Of a stretch of 36,250 nt of DNA, positions 20,494 through 32,300 are shown one piece after another. Origin of the DNA: Jimgerdemannia flammicorona. Its lineage: Eukaryota > Mucoromycota > Endogonomycetes > Endogonales > Endogonaceae. Location: the NCBI GenBank assembly GCA_003990745.1, contig RBNI01000238.1:1-36250 (forward strand). The letters are read 5' to 3'. Every line of letters starts with the position of its first letter. Positions within the stretch are counted from its first letter, which is position 1. The notes below the pieces were generated by a model. The model worked only from the letters and a program-made list of their open reading frames with translations, did no database searches and was not told the DNA's origin. The position numbers were made by a program, and so were the translations under genes.

Positions 20494-21245
20494 GTTTGTG
20501 ACAGTGTCAATGTCAAGGTGTAAAGTGTTAAATGTCGGTAAATAAAGAATATATTCCTAACCCTAACCCTCCCGATTCACTATAAAGGTGGCTTAAGGTC
20601 ATCTGATTGCTGATATAATCTTTTTACCCAGGTGAATCATGAGACGATTCAAGTGTCACAAGTTCATGTTATCAAGTAATGCTACATAATTATAATTCGT
20701 GGAACCAAATACAGCGTTGGCAATAGTGTTTCTTGTCGCGAAACTGCATACAATAGTTGGTTCTTATACGGGAGATACCGCAGTATTCGGTGACAATGAT
20801 GCTCACAAACCAGAGATCCTGAGGTGGCCGTCGGTCATCCCTCTGTTTTGCGAGGGGTCATTTGGTCACCAGTGACTTTGTGAGGCCTCATAGAAGTTCT
20901 GATTCATTTCTTTCCGCACTCACGATGGATGTATCCTTTCTTCAGACTACCACATTCACCCGGTCCGTCAGAGTCTTCTTCATATGTTTTTTTTCTAAAG
21001 TTTAGATAAGGAAATTCTTGTCGTCTTTGCATTTCAGCAGTTACCCTTTTTGTCTTGTGGAAGGAGTAGACTTTCATCTGATGACCGTGCATCTCCTCTG
21101 TCCTTCCCTTACTTTACAGGCTCATTTCCATGATATTTTCTTTTATCAGCAAATGGTGTTTGGTATTTCGCCATATCGAGACTTCGTTTCCAGGGGTGGG
21201 GTAGCGTAATATCATCTTGGTTTTTTACGGGTGGGCTATACGAAG
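20494..21245. other. Upstream region of the LRR-kinase gene, no gene identified
   Basis: The interval holds a short telomere-like string (cctaaccctaaccct, 20557-20571; TTAGGGTTAGG on the gene strand) about 65-80 bp upstream of the chosen ATG. Open frames such as 20904-21092 (minus) are short and unrecognised. Promoter elements are likely here, but nothing else can be supported. Confidence 0.4.
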
Positions 21246-21930
21246 CTTTGTACTACTGTAACCCTATCTTGCCTTATTTTGGGGACGACCCAGCCAGGCG
21301 ACCCTTCTCTGTAAGGCAACCAAGGCTAATACCATCGCTCTGTCAAGGTAACCAATCGACGACGTCAAGAGAGAGCTGACACCATGTTATGGTGAACGAT
21401 GAACGACACCACGCTGTGGAAGGTCCGACAACTTCGCCACCCTCAACCCCGACTTTGACTTCAAGGCCCAAGGAGACGAGCTGTTACTGCTGTCCAAGAT
21501 TGCCAAAGTCATCTCTGACGATCTTGCACCTGCCATTATCGTCCAGACACCACCTGTGTCGGTGTCGTTACGAGATCCGACTTATAGGCCTGGTCTGCGT
21601 AGCTACATTATCTTATATTTGACTAGAATTCGATGTGGTCGTCAACCCAAAACGGACACAGTTCTTTCAAGTGGCTCGCAAACTTGGAGCTCGTAACACT
21701 CGATAACCTCAAGGACATCGTCTTTACAAAGTACCCGGAGCAAGAGAAGGAGGGCTCGTCATCAATTTCATAACCAAGGTCAATGACAAGAGCTCCCGGA
21801 GAACCGATGGAGAGTTCCGGTAAATATTGCGGGCGCTCACCACGAATAATACTCGTAGATACGCCGTGTACACGGAAACCCATCAAAACCATTCAGCAAA
21901 TGTACATTTCCCAAGGGTTGCCAATTCTAT
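21246..21930 (+). pseudogene. Crinkler-type (CRN) effector gene, broken
   Basis: Fragments in shifting frames match the order of CRN-like proteins known from oomycetes, chytrids and arbuscular mycorrhizal fungi. The header start is VTLSCLILGTT (about 21258-21290), followed by KATKANTIAL (about 21320-21345), then TLWKV (about 21410) and an acidic stretch with LSKIAKVISDD and IIVQTPP (about 21500-21560). A following module reads LVTLDNLKDIVFTKYPE (about 21690-21745), then ALTTNNTRRYAVYTETHQN (about 21830-21890). At least three frame changes and a TGA/TAA separate the pieces, and the C-terminal effector part is not found. Family assignment is from memory of header and linker motifs. In the intact family the header directs transport and the C terminus acts in the target nucleus. 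This copy cannot make such a protein. Confidence 0.6.
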
Positions 21931-23104
21931 ATTCTTAGCTTGGATCCGAATCCGAATCCGAGTGTCCTTTTGCATGTGGGTGCGCAGATATGAAGGACAG
22001 TGGCGCTGCGTAACCTCTTTGTCGAATTGTGGACGCGCCTACATTCATCCGTGAATAGACAACCCGAAAACGCAAGCTGAACGATATAGACGCTGAGCAG
22101 CTCCTTGGTAGAGTCTTTGGAATTGTAACCGACGCCCATCAAAGATCCTTTTTAACATGTCAAAACTGGTGTTTGAGAAGGTTCTCGGACAAATTATGTG
22201 GCTTCTTAAGGAGGTTCAACAGCCGGACGTCTTAAACGGAAATAAGAATGTGGTTTATGTCTGTGTTAAACATAGTGTGATCGCTGTTCGAATCGAAATT
22301 TGTATAGTTCATCCTTCCGCAACGTGCAAAAGTGTTCTCAAAGCCCTTCAATCAGTTGATCAACGACACACGACAACACTCGTTCCCTAGCACCTCCCGG
22401 TTGCCTCCAGAAACGCTATTACGCACATTTCTCTTCTATACACCAAGCAAACCTTCTTTCTAAACATGCTCGCCGTGGCTATGACGTGCCGTTCATTGCA
22501 ACAGGTCGTTCTCTGACCTGGTCCCTCCGACTGTAACACCGCCCACAGCAATCGCCTGAAACCTTTACTGCACATAGACCGTACCTCGAGCACGCCTGAA
22601 CAGCCTTTCGCAGCGCCGTAACCATCGACCTCCACCAATTCCACGACCATGGAAAACGGCCACTTCTAGCCCTTTAACTCGACCTCGTTCCAATCCGCCT
22701 CCTCCTTGCGGTATCCCTGCATTTCCGCGACCTCGAATCTGGGTGCCCGTACCGGCAAAGTGCACTTTTGCTTGGACGCCCCACGATCCTGGCCAGGATT
22801 AGTGCACTTCCGCTTAGCAGTGTCCAACAGTCCGTGTCCGAGTCCTTTCACACCAAATTCACTTGTGAATAGCTTCACCACATCTCGATGTGCCTTTCCA
22901 CATCAAATTGAATCGACCGGTTTGAGCATGCTCCTTGCCCGATGCTTGCAACCTCAACCTTGGTCTTATTGTCTTCTCCTGTTGTACACCCTTTCTGCAA
23001 CCCATGCAAGGAGTCTATGGAAAGATCTTATAAAACTTTTCAGCTTGCCAAGCGCCCATCGCAACCTTAATGGCCAGCCAAACAAGTCACATGACCTTTG
23101 TAAG
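21931..23104. other. Unassigned host-like DNA ending in a polyadenylation signal
   Basis: Normal CpG content, no frame with recognisable domains. The longest frames (22157-22390 and 22706-23110 on plus) lack conserved features. The right end reads aagaaataaagcc, a plausible polyadenylation signal of a plus-strand transcript, now duplicated by the LINE insertion next to it. Confidence 0.35.
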
Positions 23105-23117
23105 AAATAAAGCCACC
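23105..23117. repeat. Target-site duplication of short LINE, left copy
   Basis: aaataaagccacc, repeated exactly at 23303-23315 right after the A-rich tail. Confidence 0.9.
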
Positions 23118-23302
23118 CGGGTCGCCATGGTTAATAGTATGGTTGTGTTTGAGAGAGAGGGGGTCAGGGGGAGGGAGTGTGTTGGGCTGGGATAGGGTGG
23201 AGTGGGTCGGGTGGGACTACTGGTGTGGTATGAGGACTGTGTATTTGTAATAGACTAGTTAATAAAGTGAATCTGAGTGACTATAAAAAAAAAAATAAAA
23301 AA
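23118..23302 (+). mobile_element. 5'-truncated LINE (about 185 bp) with A-rich tail
   Basis: G-rich 3' region ending gttaataaagtgaatctgagtgactat plus an A/T-interrupted A tail, the same 3' end as the long LINEs. Flanked by an exact 13-bp duplication. No coding part remains. Confidence 0.88.
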
Positions 23303-23315
23303 AAATAAAGCCACC
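23303..23315. repeat. Target-site duplication of short LINE, right copy
   Basis: Exact match to 23105-23117 (one to two A residues are ambiguous because the tail is A-rich). Confidence 0.9.
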
Positions 23316-23934
23316 TAACATCTTCATCCATTCATGCAATCCTGCACTGCATTGTACCCAGCCCAGTCCTTCATCAGCTTCATGCTGTAATAACCCTCTT
23401 TTAACTCATCTCTTATTCACAGATAATCAGAGTATTGTGGAGAATTACTTAGAGACTTAGTATACAAGGATACCAAGAAGCCTTCAGTGTAAGGAAGTAC
23501 TTGATTAAAAGTAGTTGTAGTGGCAATACTCTTTCTTTAATAACTGCAGTTATAAGGGACTTGTTTTTTATCTATGTATAGACTGAATTTGTCTTGGAAT
23601 TCAGGTTTAAAAAGAGCTTTTCTTAAGTCTTTGGATTTATATATCAGTCTTCAGTTCTGGCAGAAGTTAGCTAAGTATCTGGAGTTTAGTCAGAAATACT
23701 AGAGTTACTTAGGTATTATTTCTAAGACTCAGGGAAATATGTATTGTGATGATATCTTTGAAATTAGTAATATCAGAATTCAGAAGACTGTCTTGACTTT
23801 GTAAGCTATTAGTTATAAATTGTGACTCAACTATGACTCATCTTAATTATAAGATGATCTGTATTCAAGCTCATAATGACTCATAATGATCCTAGTAATA
23901 TACTACTATTAGTTAGATAACCCTACTCTCTGGA

Positions 23935-24942
23935 CTAAAGAAGAAGACTCTTAAGATATAAAAGAAGCATTAAGAGAAAGGTATAAAACATTAACTACAA
24001 ATAGAAGACTTACTATATAACAAAATGCCTACTATCTACCAAACAGTCAGATCAAGGAGCCACCCAGATTTATTAGTTTAAGAATAGATATTTACTAATA
24101 TCAAGAGAGCAATGAGATTACATATAAGAAGGACTCCTAGTCTGAACCTCTATATAAGATATCCCTATTACTATACTCTCAATCACTGAGAAATAGAGAT
24201 AAGAATTACTACTACTACCAAGTATCTTTAGATATAGTAAGAATATGAGCTGGAATATTATCTCTACTAAGAGTTTATATAAGCCAGCTTTTAAGAAATT
24301 ATTGATACTATATGCATGAACAGATATAAATAGAAAATGGCTAAAAGAGTTCATCAGATCTTCAGATATATGCTCTGGGTCATTCTTAATTTGGAATATA
24401 TCAAAGTCTCTGATATTCAAGAATTGATAAGCTACTGTACAAACTATCTTGAAGAAATGATTACAGAAGAGATCCAATTTACTATTATAGTCAAGAGTAA
24501 TGAGATTCATGATCTTTAAAACCCTATCCTAAAGGACAATTCAGACTAATTCATTCATGGTCTAATTGTACTATTTCCAGGCTCTTCTCTGAGAGTTTGC
24601 TATCTCAGAATTCCACAGATACATATTCCCTATTTTATAGATGACCTCATCATTAATTAGAGACCTTAAGAGCAGAATGACCTTATACTTTTTGATAATA
24701 TTACTCTCTCAGACAACTTGGAGAATAACAGCAACCCACTTATTTTATTAGAAGATAATATCAACAACTTCCTTTACTCACTTCCAGAGTCTATCACAGA
24801 CCTCAGCATAATTGTAGAGAATGCAGAAAATGTTTTGATCAGACTCTCTGAAGAAAATAAGAAGGAGAATGAGAATGATATAATTCCAATCACATTGAAT
24901 TTTAAGAAATATAAGAATAGCTCTATTAGCCAAATTGAGTAA
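23935..24942 (+). pseudogene. U3-located frame of the second gypsy element
   Basis: In the presumed LTR, upstream of the TATA box, coding-like sequence can be followed from about 23940 to 24942. One frame covers about 23940-24330 and, after a +1 shift, another covers 24337-24942, both with scattered TAG/TAA. The clean last piece (24718-24942) contains LILLEDNINNFLYSLPES and ends in TAA about 165 bp before the TATA box, the same layout as in the chromovirus. I see no clear similarity between the two U3 proteins. Not recognised. Confidence 0.4.
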
Positions 24943-25106
24943 GTAAGTTAGTTATACAAATAGAGACTAGTTAAATTCATCATAAATATAAAATTAGCCT
25001 TATCTAGTTAGTTAGTCACCTGAATTTCAAAAGTATACTAAATAGTATCTTTTAGTAATTTTGAGTTATAACCAATTATCTAGTCTTATTCTTAGCTCAA
25101 AAACTG

Positions 25107-25116
25107 TATAAATACC
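25107..25116 (+). promoter_or_regulatory. TATA box of second gypsy LTR
   Basis: TATAAATACC followed by CCCT, identical to the chromovirus LTR core. An aataaa string follows at about 25132, a possible LTR polyadenylation signal. Confidence 0.5.
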
Positions 25117-26739
25117 CCCTGAACTATAGTGAATAAACCTCAGTCAATTAGTTCTAAAAGACAAGAAAAGTTGAGTATAAGAACTTTAGAAAAAGACTCT
25201 AATAGTTGAAGAATTACTCTTGCTACTACCTTAAAAAATCATTATAAAACTCAACATATAAGTCAGTTAAGACTATCTCAGAAATCAAGACTTATAGAAT
25301 TTAAGATACAAGTCAATCAGTTAATACTGCCTTGGAAATTGTATACAAAACTCACTAGAAACTCAAGAACAACAAATGAGTCAATTGATACAAGTCAGTC
25401 TGTTAAGACCACTATAGAAATTAGATATCAAGAACTGCTGCCACCACAGAAATTAGATATAAGACCCAGAAAACTTACTAGAAAACTTGGTCAAGGATAC
25501 TAGAATAATTACCAACCTGCCAGCAGATAATAGAGTACTATATATCAAGAAATATAGAGAATCTGTGAAAATGATTACTGACTTCTCTACTATTTTAAAC
25601 AACCAGTTATATGACCAATGACTTGAGATATGTAAACTCTAATGTAATACAAACTTCAATATAATATGAACTTCAATATAATGTAAACTTTAGCAAACAA
25701 ATTGAATAACAGTTGAAGCGAACATTAAGCTAGAATATTATTCATAGGAGAGATAAATAGTATATAAATAATGAGTAGCATATTTGAGCTATATATATTA
25801 GTAAAAAAATCTATACAAATTGCATATCATATTTTAGGGACTCAACTGGAAGAGTTTTCTAAAGACTTGACTATTTGGCTCAAGAACTCAGCAATTATCT
25901 ATAATAAAAAATTTAAGAGAAACTAGTCAATAGCAGTCTGCTTCAGAAAGAAAAGTACATACCATTGTCAGAACAGCCCTCACTCTGTTCAGAACTAGTA
26001 GTTAAGAAACAGAATCAGAAGAAATAAGTAATACAGATTATGGTTTAATCTCAAAGAAAAGAAGATGACTCAGAGGACAACCTGAGCCTATATATATCTA
26101 AGACTCAGAATAAGAAGAAGATTTTTCTAAAGAATACCAGACACTAATCTACAGAAGAGATTTAGACAGAAGTAACTATATTTCTACTATCATCACTTGA
26201 GCAACTTTACTAGATTAAGTATATTTTGAAATATCTAAAAGAAAGAAGACTACCATTCTTACCTTCTAGAATAAGAGAAAGATGATAATTGAGGAATTCA
26301 ATCAGATTATCTAAGATATAAATTCAATCTTTATTACTACTCAGACAGAAATATGGACTCTGGGCAAGATAAATAGAACTCTACTACTTCATAACAATAA
26401 GAGGTCAATAAACTAAACATTGGCTACATCAGTCCTATTTCAATTACTAGAACTTCTGTACTGATTCTTTATACTCTGATACTATCTACAAAAAACAAGA
26501 AACTCTAGTTCTCTTAGCACCTCAGTATTTAGTGACCACTATCACTTAGTTAGAGAACCTCTACTATCAAGAACCTCTACTTTAGCTTTAATTAGAAGGG
26601 CCATACTCCCTATACCCTTACCAAGATACTGTCTTTTTCTAGTACCATCAGTTCATCAAGCACCTCTACTCTCCTCATCCCCTGTATCATTAAGAAACTC
26701 TACTTTAGAACTAGACTCAGACAGTAAAGATGAACCAGA

Positions 26740-27740
26740 CAAAGGTTATCTTCAGAAATTCCAGATAGTGAAGATGTTAAGGAATTCCTTAGAGAAATTG
26801 AAGTACAAGCAGTAGCCAAGTAGTGGAATTTCCAGAGAAAGCTCAGAATTATAGAATCACTTCTGAGAGACTCTGCTCTACAGTCATACAATCAAGCAAA
26901 GAAAATTGAAGGAGATATCTATAGAACAGAATAAGCCAACAAACTTCAAGAAAATGGAGACTATGTTGACAGATATAATATCCATAAGACCTAGCTCTAC
27001 ACTTAGTTCAATGATCTCAAGTATCAATAGAAAGCATAAGAAGCTTTGACCTATATAAGTCAAGCTGATAATAAAACTCCAAAAAGCTTCTACCATTGAA
27101 TTCAAGTTTGGATGATTAAGGAAAACTTGTAATCTACAGTTTAACTAGTCCTGGCCTCAACCACCTTCCTCAATAGAATATTCCCAGAGCTTTAAAGATA
27201 AGTCATTAGGATGGGCTGTTGTAGTATTGAGCAACAAGTTGCTAGAGTATAAGAATATTGAGAAGTAGACTATAGATCACTCTGGCAGGTATAAGAACAT
27301 TGAGAACTAGCTTAAGCTGAAACCTCAAGGACTTATAGAATCACTATAGAGCAAAAGAATGCCTATTTGAGAGTCAAGTTGGCCAGCTATAAGATCAGAC
27401 CCCTACTCTCAATTCTAACTCAGTATAGGAAATATCAGCTATCTCTACTAAGAACTCAAGAAGAGCTTATAATAATGCTTACCAAATAAATAAAAGACCT
27501 AGCCATTGTAGTTGCTCAGTTAAAGAACCAAAGAGGAAGATGACAAGATTCTGTTGAGATAATAGACCAGACTACTGACAGTAAGATAATAGAATTTCCA
27601 CTCAGACTCTATCATTTATAACTATAGATTTATCAGTAATAAGTTCCTATATCCCAATATGCTTCAATTGTGAAAACTAAGATCATATTCAGAGATTCTG
27701 CTCAAAGAAACAGTCTCTGTCTAATGATAGAAATATCAAC
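26740..27740 (+). pseudogene. Gag of second gypsy element
   Basis: A frame with about ten internal stops reads DVKEFLREIE, WNFQRKLRIIESLLRDSA and NGDYVDRYN, Gag-like helical sequence. It is followed by a zinc knuckle (27667-27710) CFNCEN, stop, DHIQRFC with C-x2-C-x4-H-x4-C spacing. Most stops are TAG or TAA where CAG or CAA would fit. Between about 25200 and 26700 I see no readable protein; this is presumably leader and N-terminal gag too decayed to follow. Confidence 0.6.
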
Positions 27741-28379
27741 CTCATTCAGATAAATGAAAAGACTTGAGAAATAGAAGAAGAAGTTGCCTAGCTTTATGGC
27801 CAATATAATACCTATCCATACTCTCTCTAAGATAACTTGAGATATAGTATCTACTCAGACTAGAGAATGAGGAAGACCCCCAAGGACCCCACTTTCACCA
27901 CTATTACCAATAACTATATTCACAAATAAATATTCAAGATATGGTCATTTCTCTTCAGATACTCTCTCAGAGAAGGACAAGAGAGTTAGAAGAGACACTT
28001 CTGAACTAGAAGCTGGCCCATCAAGAGTATCAAGAAGTACTTCTCTGCTTGATCTCAAAGAAGAATACATGAGCATAGAATCCTTAGCTGACCAAATACC
28101 TAATATAAATAAGAGGATTTATTCTAAAAGCTCTAGATATCAAAGGAGCAGTAAACTCCACAAAGCAGTATCACTTTGAGAATACCTTTGTACTCAGGAT
28201 GTAGGTCTTACTTTCAAATAAGTTCTTAAGAATATATCAAAAGTTAGGCAAAATTCCTCAAGAAAGCCAAAGAAGATACCAAGAGAATCTCTGTCAAAGA
28301 ACTATACACACTAGAGCCTAGCACTATCTATGTAGTTTATGAATATGGTACTAAGAACATCAACCTACAAGGCTAGATA

Positions 28380-28760
28380 ATAGAAAAGTATATACTGAAA
28401 ATGCTAGAATTCTTGTTAATACTAGAGCAGTAGTCTATATCATCACTCAGTGAATATTAGAAAGGATTAGAAAGAGAATTGATGAAGGAACCAAAGCAAG
28501 CATTATTATGGCAGATAGATCAGCATCTACCCCCCTTAGACTAGTCAGAGATATATATACTCATTTAAGTTGAAAAGACCTGCCTTAATATATCTTAAGC
28601 TATTTTAACCCCTGATAATCTTCTATTATCTAATTTTGGAAACTGACTGGTTGTACTGAGTTGTAGCCAATATAGATATCAAGAAATAGCTTCTGGTTTT
28701 CACCTTCTATGAATAAAAGCACAAGGTACCAATTGAGTCAAAAGGATCAAGAAAAGCAAG
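28380..28760 (+). pseudogene. Aspartic protease remnant of second gypsy element
   Basis: A frame near 28400 reads ARILVNTRAVVYIIT, where the family has VDTGA. Both changed residues (Asp to Asn, Gly to Arg) are single G-to-A steps. Downstream pieces read TDWL and, after stops, ANIDIKK and VPIE, the usual protease-RT spacer. Catalytically dead. Confidence 0.6.
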
Positions 28761-29327
28761 TTAGGCCTCTGAGATAGAATGGCAAGAATATAGAGATATA
28801 TCTACTACTACAGAAGATGAAAGAGAAGCAAATTTTCTAAAAAAACTAAGAAGTGATTTTGATATCCCTAAAGACTCTGAAAGTAGTCAAAAGAATATTT
28901 TCATTAGGGTTATCAATACTAAAACTCTGGAAGAAAGTATTGATCAAACTATTAATGAGGAAGCAGTACTTAAATTTGCAGGACTATCTATATAACCACC
29001 TCTATCTCTAAAAGAAAATTAAATTATAAGTCTTCTGCCTAGGCATATATGAATACTATAACTGCTTTTACTCCCCAAGAGATAGCTGTAGCAACTGCTG
29101 AATCCTTGATCTCAAGAAGGTTCTAATATCAGTAATTAAAGATAAGAATAAGTTAAAATGAACTCCTATCCTTATATAAACACAACCATCCACCTCTAAA
29201 GTTTTCAAGAAGACCTACAAAAAAGAATGGAAGATTCTCTCTTACCAATCTTTGGAGACTCACAATTGAAGGCAATAATAAAAGCATCTATACTATCACT
29301 CAATCCCTTTAGATCACTCTATCTATC

Positions 29328-29329
<2 letters not shown>

Positions 29330-29373
<44 letters not shown>

Positions 29374-32300
29374 TTTTTTTTTTTTTTTTTTTTTTATAGT
29401 TACTTCAACTTTGCCATTTATTATCAGTCTATAAATTTAGTTACAGTGTCACCTCCCACCACCCAATCCTCATAGAGGAGTCCCCTCCTATCTCTTAACA
29501 TTTGAAGACCACTTTCTCACCCACTACTCCAACTCTCTCCCTACTCTGCCCACAGATTTTCTCTACCAAGCGATATCTCTAGCTAAGTCTCAACCAAGTC
29601 ATCAGCCCATCATAACATCCTCCATTAGCCCCTGCCATCACAACAATCTCACCCCTAACTCTATACTCCTCCTTTCCTCAAAAACAAACAACCAGTAACC
29701 TGCTAACCCAACCCAAACTGCCAATACCCAATCTAAAGTAAGCCACTCATTTCCCACCCCCCCCCACCAATCTATCTCTCAAATCCTCCCACTGCCCCTG
29801 CTCACCAACCTCCTTATGCATAATACCCATACAATCCCCAACTGCTAGTCAAAAGATACTAAGTACCCCATACTCTCCTAGCTAATGTTCTGGTATCTGC
29901 ACAAATCCCCCTTCCTATCCTACATTATAGCACTCCTTACATTAAAAACTTCTCCCCTCAACAAGGTATCCTGAGTGAAAGTTGAGCATAATATTCCTCT
30001 ATAGCATATACTACCACACCACCCAGTACTTCAGTAGCATCTACCTCCAGACCTCAGTACTCCAGGCCCAAACTCTGATCCAATTCCACTCCTTGCCAAT
30101 ACCTACCAGCTGCTATCCACTAGGCCATAGATCCTGTCCCAGTCTCCTCTGGCACTCAATCCCCTTGCTAATATCGAAATCAACCAAGGGGATGCCCCCC
30201 AGTAGCACTCAGTCCTATCTCTACATTGCTGGGTCCCATGGCATCTCTCCTTTATTTTCTCATTAATGAATTCCAATGTGGTGCACCCCATCTGCTACCC
30301 TCCACCAGAAGCCTCTATACCACATGTGCCCAATGTTCTGAAGCCCAACCAAGGACAGTAGGTCTCCTGTAGAGCCTCTTGGTAAGGACCTCTTCTCCCA
30401 GATCTTCTGCATTAGGGGACCCCTTGCAATTCCACCACTCTCTTCAGCCACCATGCTCTCAGACAGTACAGCCTCTTCAGAAAATCAACCAGTCCAAGGC
30501 CCCCTCTTGCTACTGATAAAGACAAGACCTCCCAGCTGATCTGACTCCTTCTTCTAGCCCCCTTCTTCTAGCCCAGATCCACTCCTTGGCCAGTTTCATC
30601 AGTCTCTTCACCACTCAGGCTGAGAAGTTCAGGTAGTATGCCAAATACTACAGCTTTGGCAGCCAGTAGATGTTCAAAATCGAAACATGCCCCATTAGGG
30701 ACAGGTGGTGTCCTTCCCAACTCCACAGGACCTCTCCCCAGATTGCAACCCTCTGCTCCCACCAAGGTCTCAGTAGGACTGACCTATATACTGACAGATA
30801 GATACCCAAGTATAGTACTGCCTCCCCAGTAGGGACAATTGTTCCAATGATATCCCCTCTCACCAGTCCATTACCTAACACCATTGTCTCACACTTATAC
30901 CAGTTGAGTTTAGCCCCAGAGTGTACTTCATACCACTCCACTGTCTCCTTGAGCTTCTCAACATCAGCAATCGATCCCAGGCCTACCACTATGTCATCTG
31001 CAAAAGCTCCAACTTTCCACCCAATATCAAAAATTGAGAGCCCAACTATCCTCTACCTAATCCTATCCATCAAAGGTTTTAGAGAAAGAGTATACAGAAT
31101 GGGAGCCAGTGGATCTCCCTGGGGCACACCCCTATCCAGTGGAAATGCCACCCCTCTATATCTATTATACATGAGTACAACCCTACTCTCTTCTAGTAGG
31201 CTGACTATTGCTAACCAGAACTGGTGAGGTATACCAATCCTATCTAATATCTTTGCCAGCCAGACTCACTGAACCTGATAATATACCTTCTCCTGATCCA
31301 GGAAGACCAGTCACCCATCTAGTCCACAGACTTGTGTCCCTTCAATAACTCCATATACCCAAGCCATGCCATTCCTAATGAGTCAGCCTCCTACAAAGCC
31401 CTGCTGCTTCTCACCCAATACTTGCTAGGCCACCTTCTACAGCCTTATAACCACTACCTTCATAACCAGCTTTCTGTCCATGTCCAGCAGCATGATCAGC
31501 TGCCAGTTTTTCCAGTCCTTCCTCCTTCTCTTGTTTTTATAAAGCTGTGTCACCAACTCCAGATACTGCTCTCTCACCTATCTCCCTAACTGTAGTATCA
31601 AGTTACATAGTGCTATCAGCTCTTCCAAAACTCCAGAGACCTCCACTATCTTCTTTCAGAAGTTCCAGGGCAGACCATCCTCTCCCAGCACTATGCTCAG
31701 CATATTCTCAGCAAGAACCTTATGGATCTCCTCCTCCCAAACTGGCATCACCAACCCTCCCAGCCCTTCTACTTATGGTGGGTGCCAGTCCTCCAAAGCA
31801 CAGTCCATGGTAGCAGCATCAGCCCCACCCTCCTCCTCACTCCATAGCCCACTCCACCTCTCCTTTAATGACCTGAGAATGTCTTGAATACTATGCACTA
31901 GTATTTCATTAGCATCTAGTACCCCCTCCTACTGCTGCTTCACTCTCCTTGCCTGAAGGACTCATATGAGATACTTGGAAGACCTTTTCCCTTCCTCCAG
32001 CCCCTGTCAATGTAGCCATGCTGCCAAACTCTGCACCTGTGCCTCCTCCTCCTCTTGCAGCACCTGTTGTAATTCTCCAACCTCCATTTTCACTTACTTT
32101 AATCTCCAGTCCTCCCCCCCTTCCTATGCTACCAGATCTGCCCAATCTCCTAGGAGTCAAGCCATTCTAGCAGAAGCCCATCTCACCCTTCTCTTTCTCT
32201 GTCTTCCAGCCACCTTGCCAGCCTCACTCCAGTAGGCCCTAGCAGCCTCTTTCATTCTTATCTACTAGGCACTAATTGGGACACCTTTCTGTATCCAGTC

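Larger units (their letters stand above)
23384..29330 (+). mobile_element. Second Ty3/gypsy-type element, heavily mutated, interrupted
   Basis: AT-rich plus-strand element. The left LTR probably begins at tgtaataacc (23384) and extends past the TATA box at 25107, roughly 1.8 kb. A gag frame at about 26740-27120 is recognisable once stops are read as damaged codons, followed by a CCHC knuckle at 27667-27710, a protease motif near 28400 and a protease-RT linker near 28640-28740. The frame is lost near 29000, and a LINE cuts the element at 29330. RT, integrase and 3' LTR are not in the window. Stops in recognisable frames are TAG/TAA at Gln-like positions and TGA at Arg-like positions. Confidence 0.65.

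Noticed and set aside
20557..20571. Chromosome end or telomere
   Set aside because: Only about two and a half CCCTAA units, with ordinary sequence on both sides.
24118..24510. 130-codon minus-strand frame, hydrophobic
   Set aside because: Lies antisense to the better-supported plus-strand coding trace of the gypsy U3; AT-rich DNA gives such hydrophobic shadows, and no domain is recognisable.
26740..27740. Alternative genetic code with UAR read as glutamine (many TAG/TAA where Gln fits)
   Set aside because: CAG and CAA occur side by side with the stops, catalytic residues are mutated by the same transitions, and the 1040-codon host gene has no internal stop. Decay explains it better.
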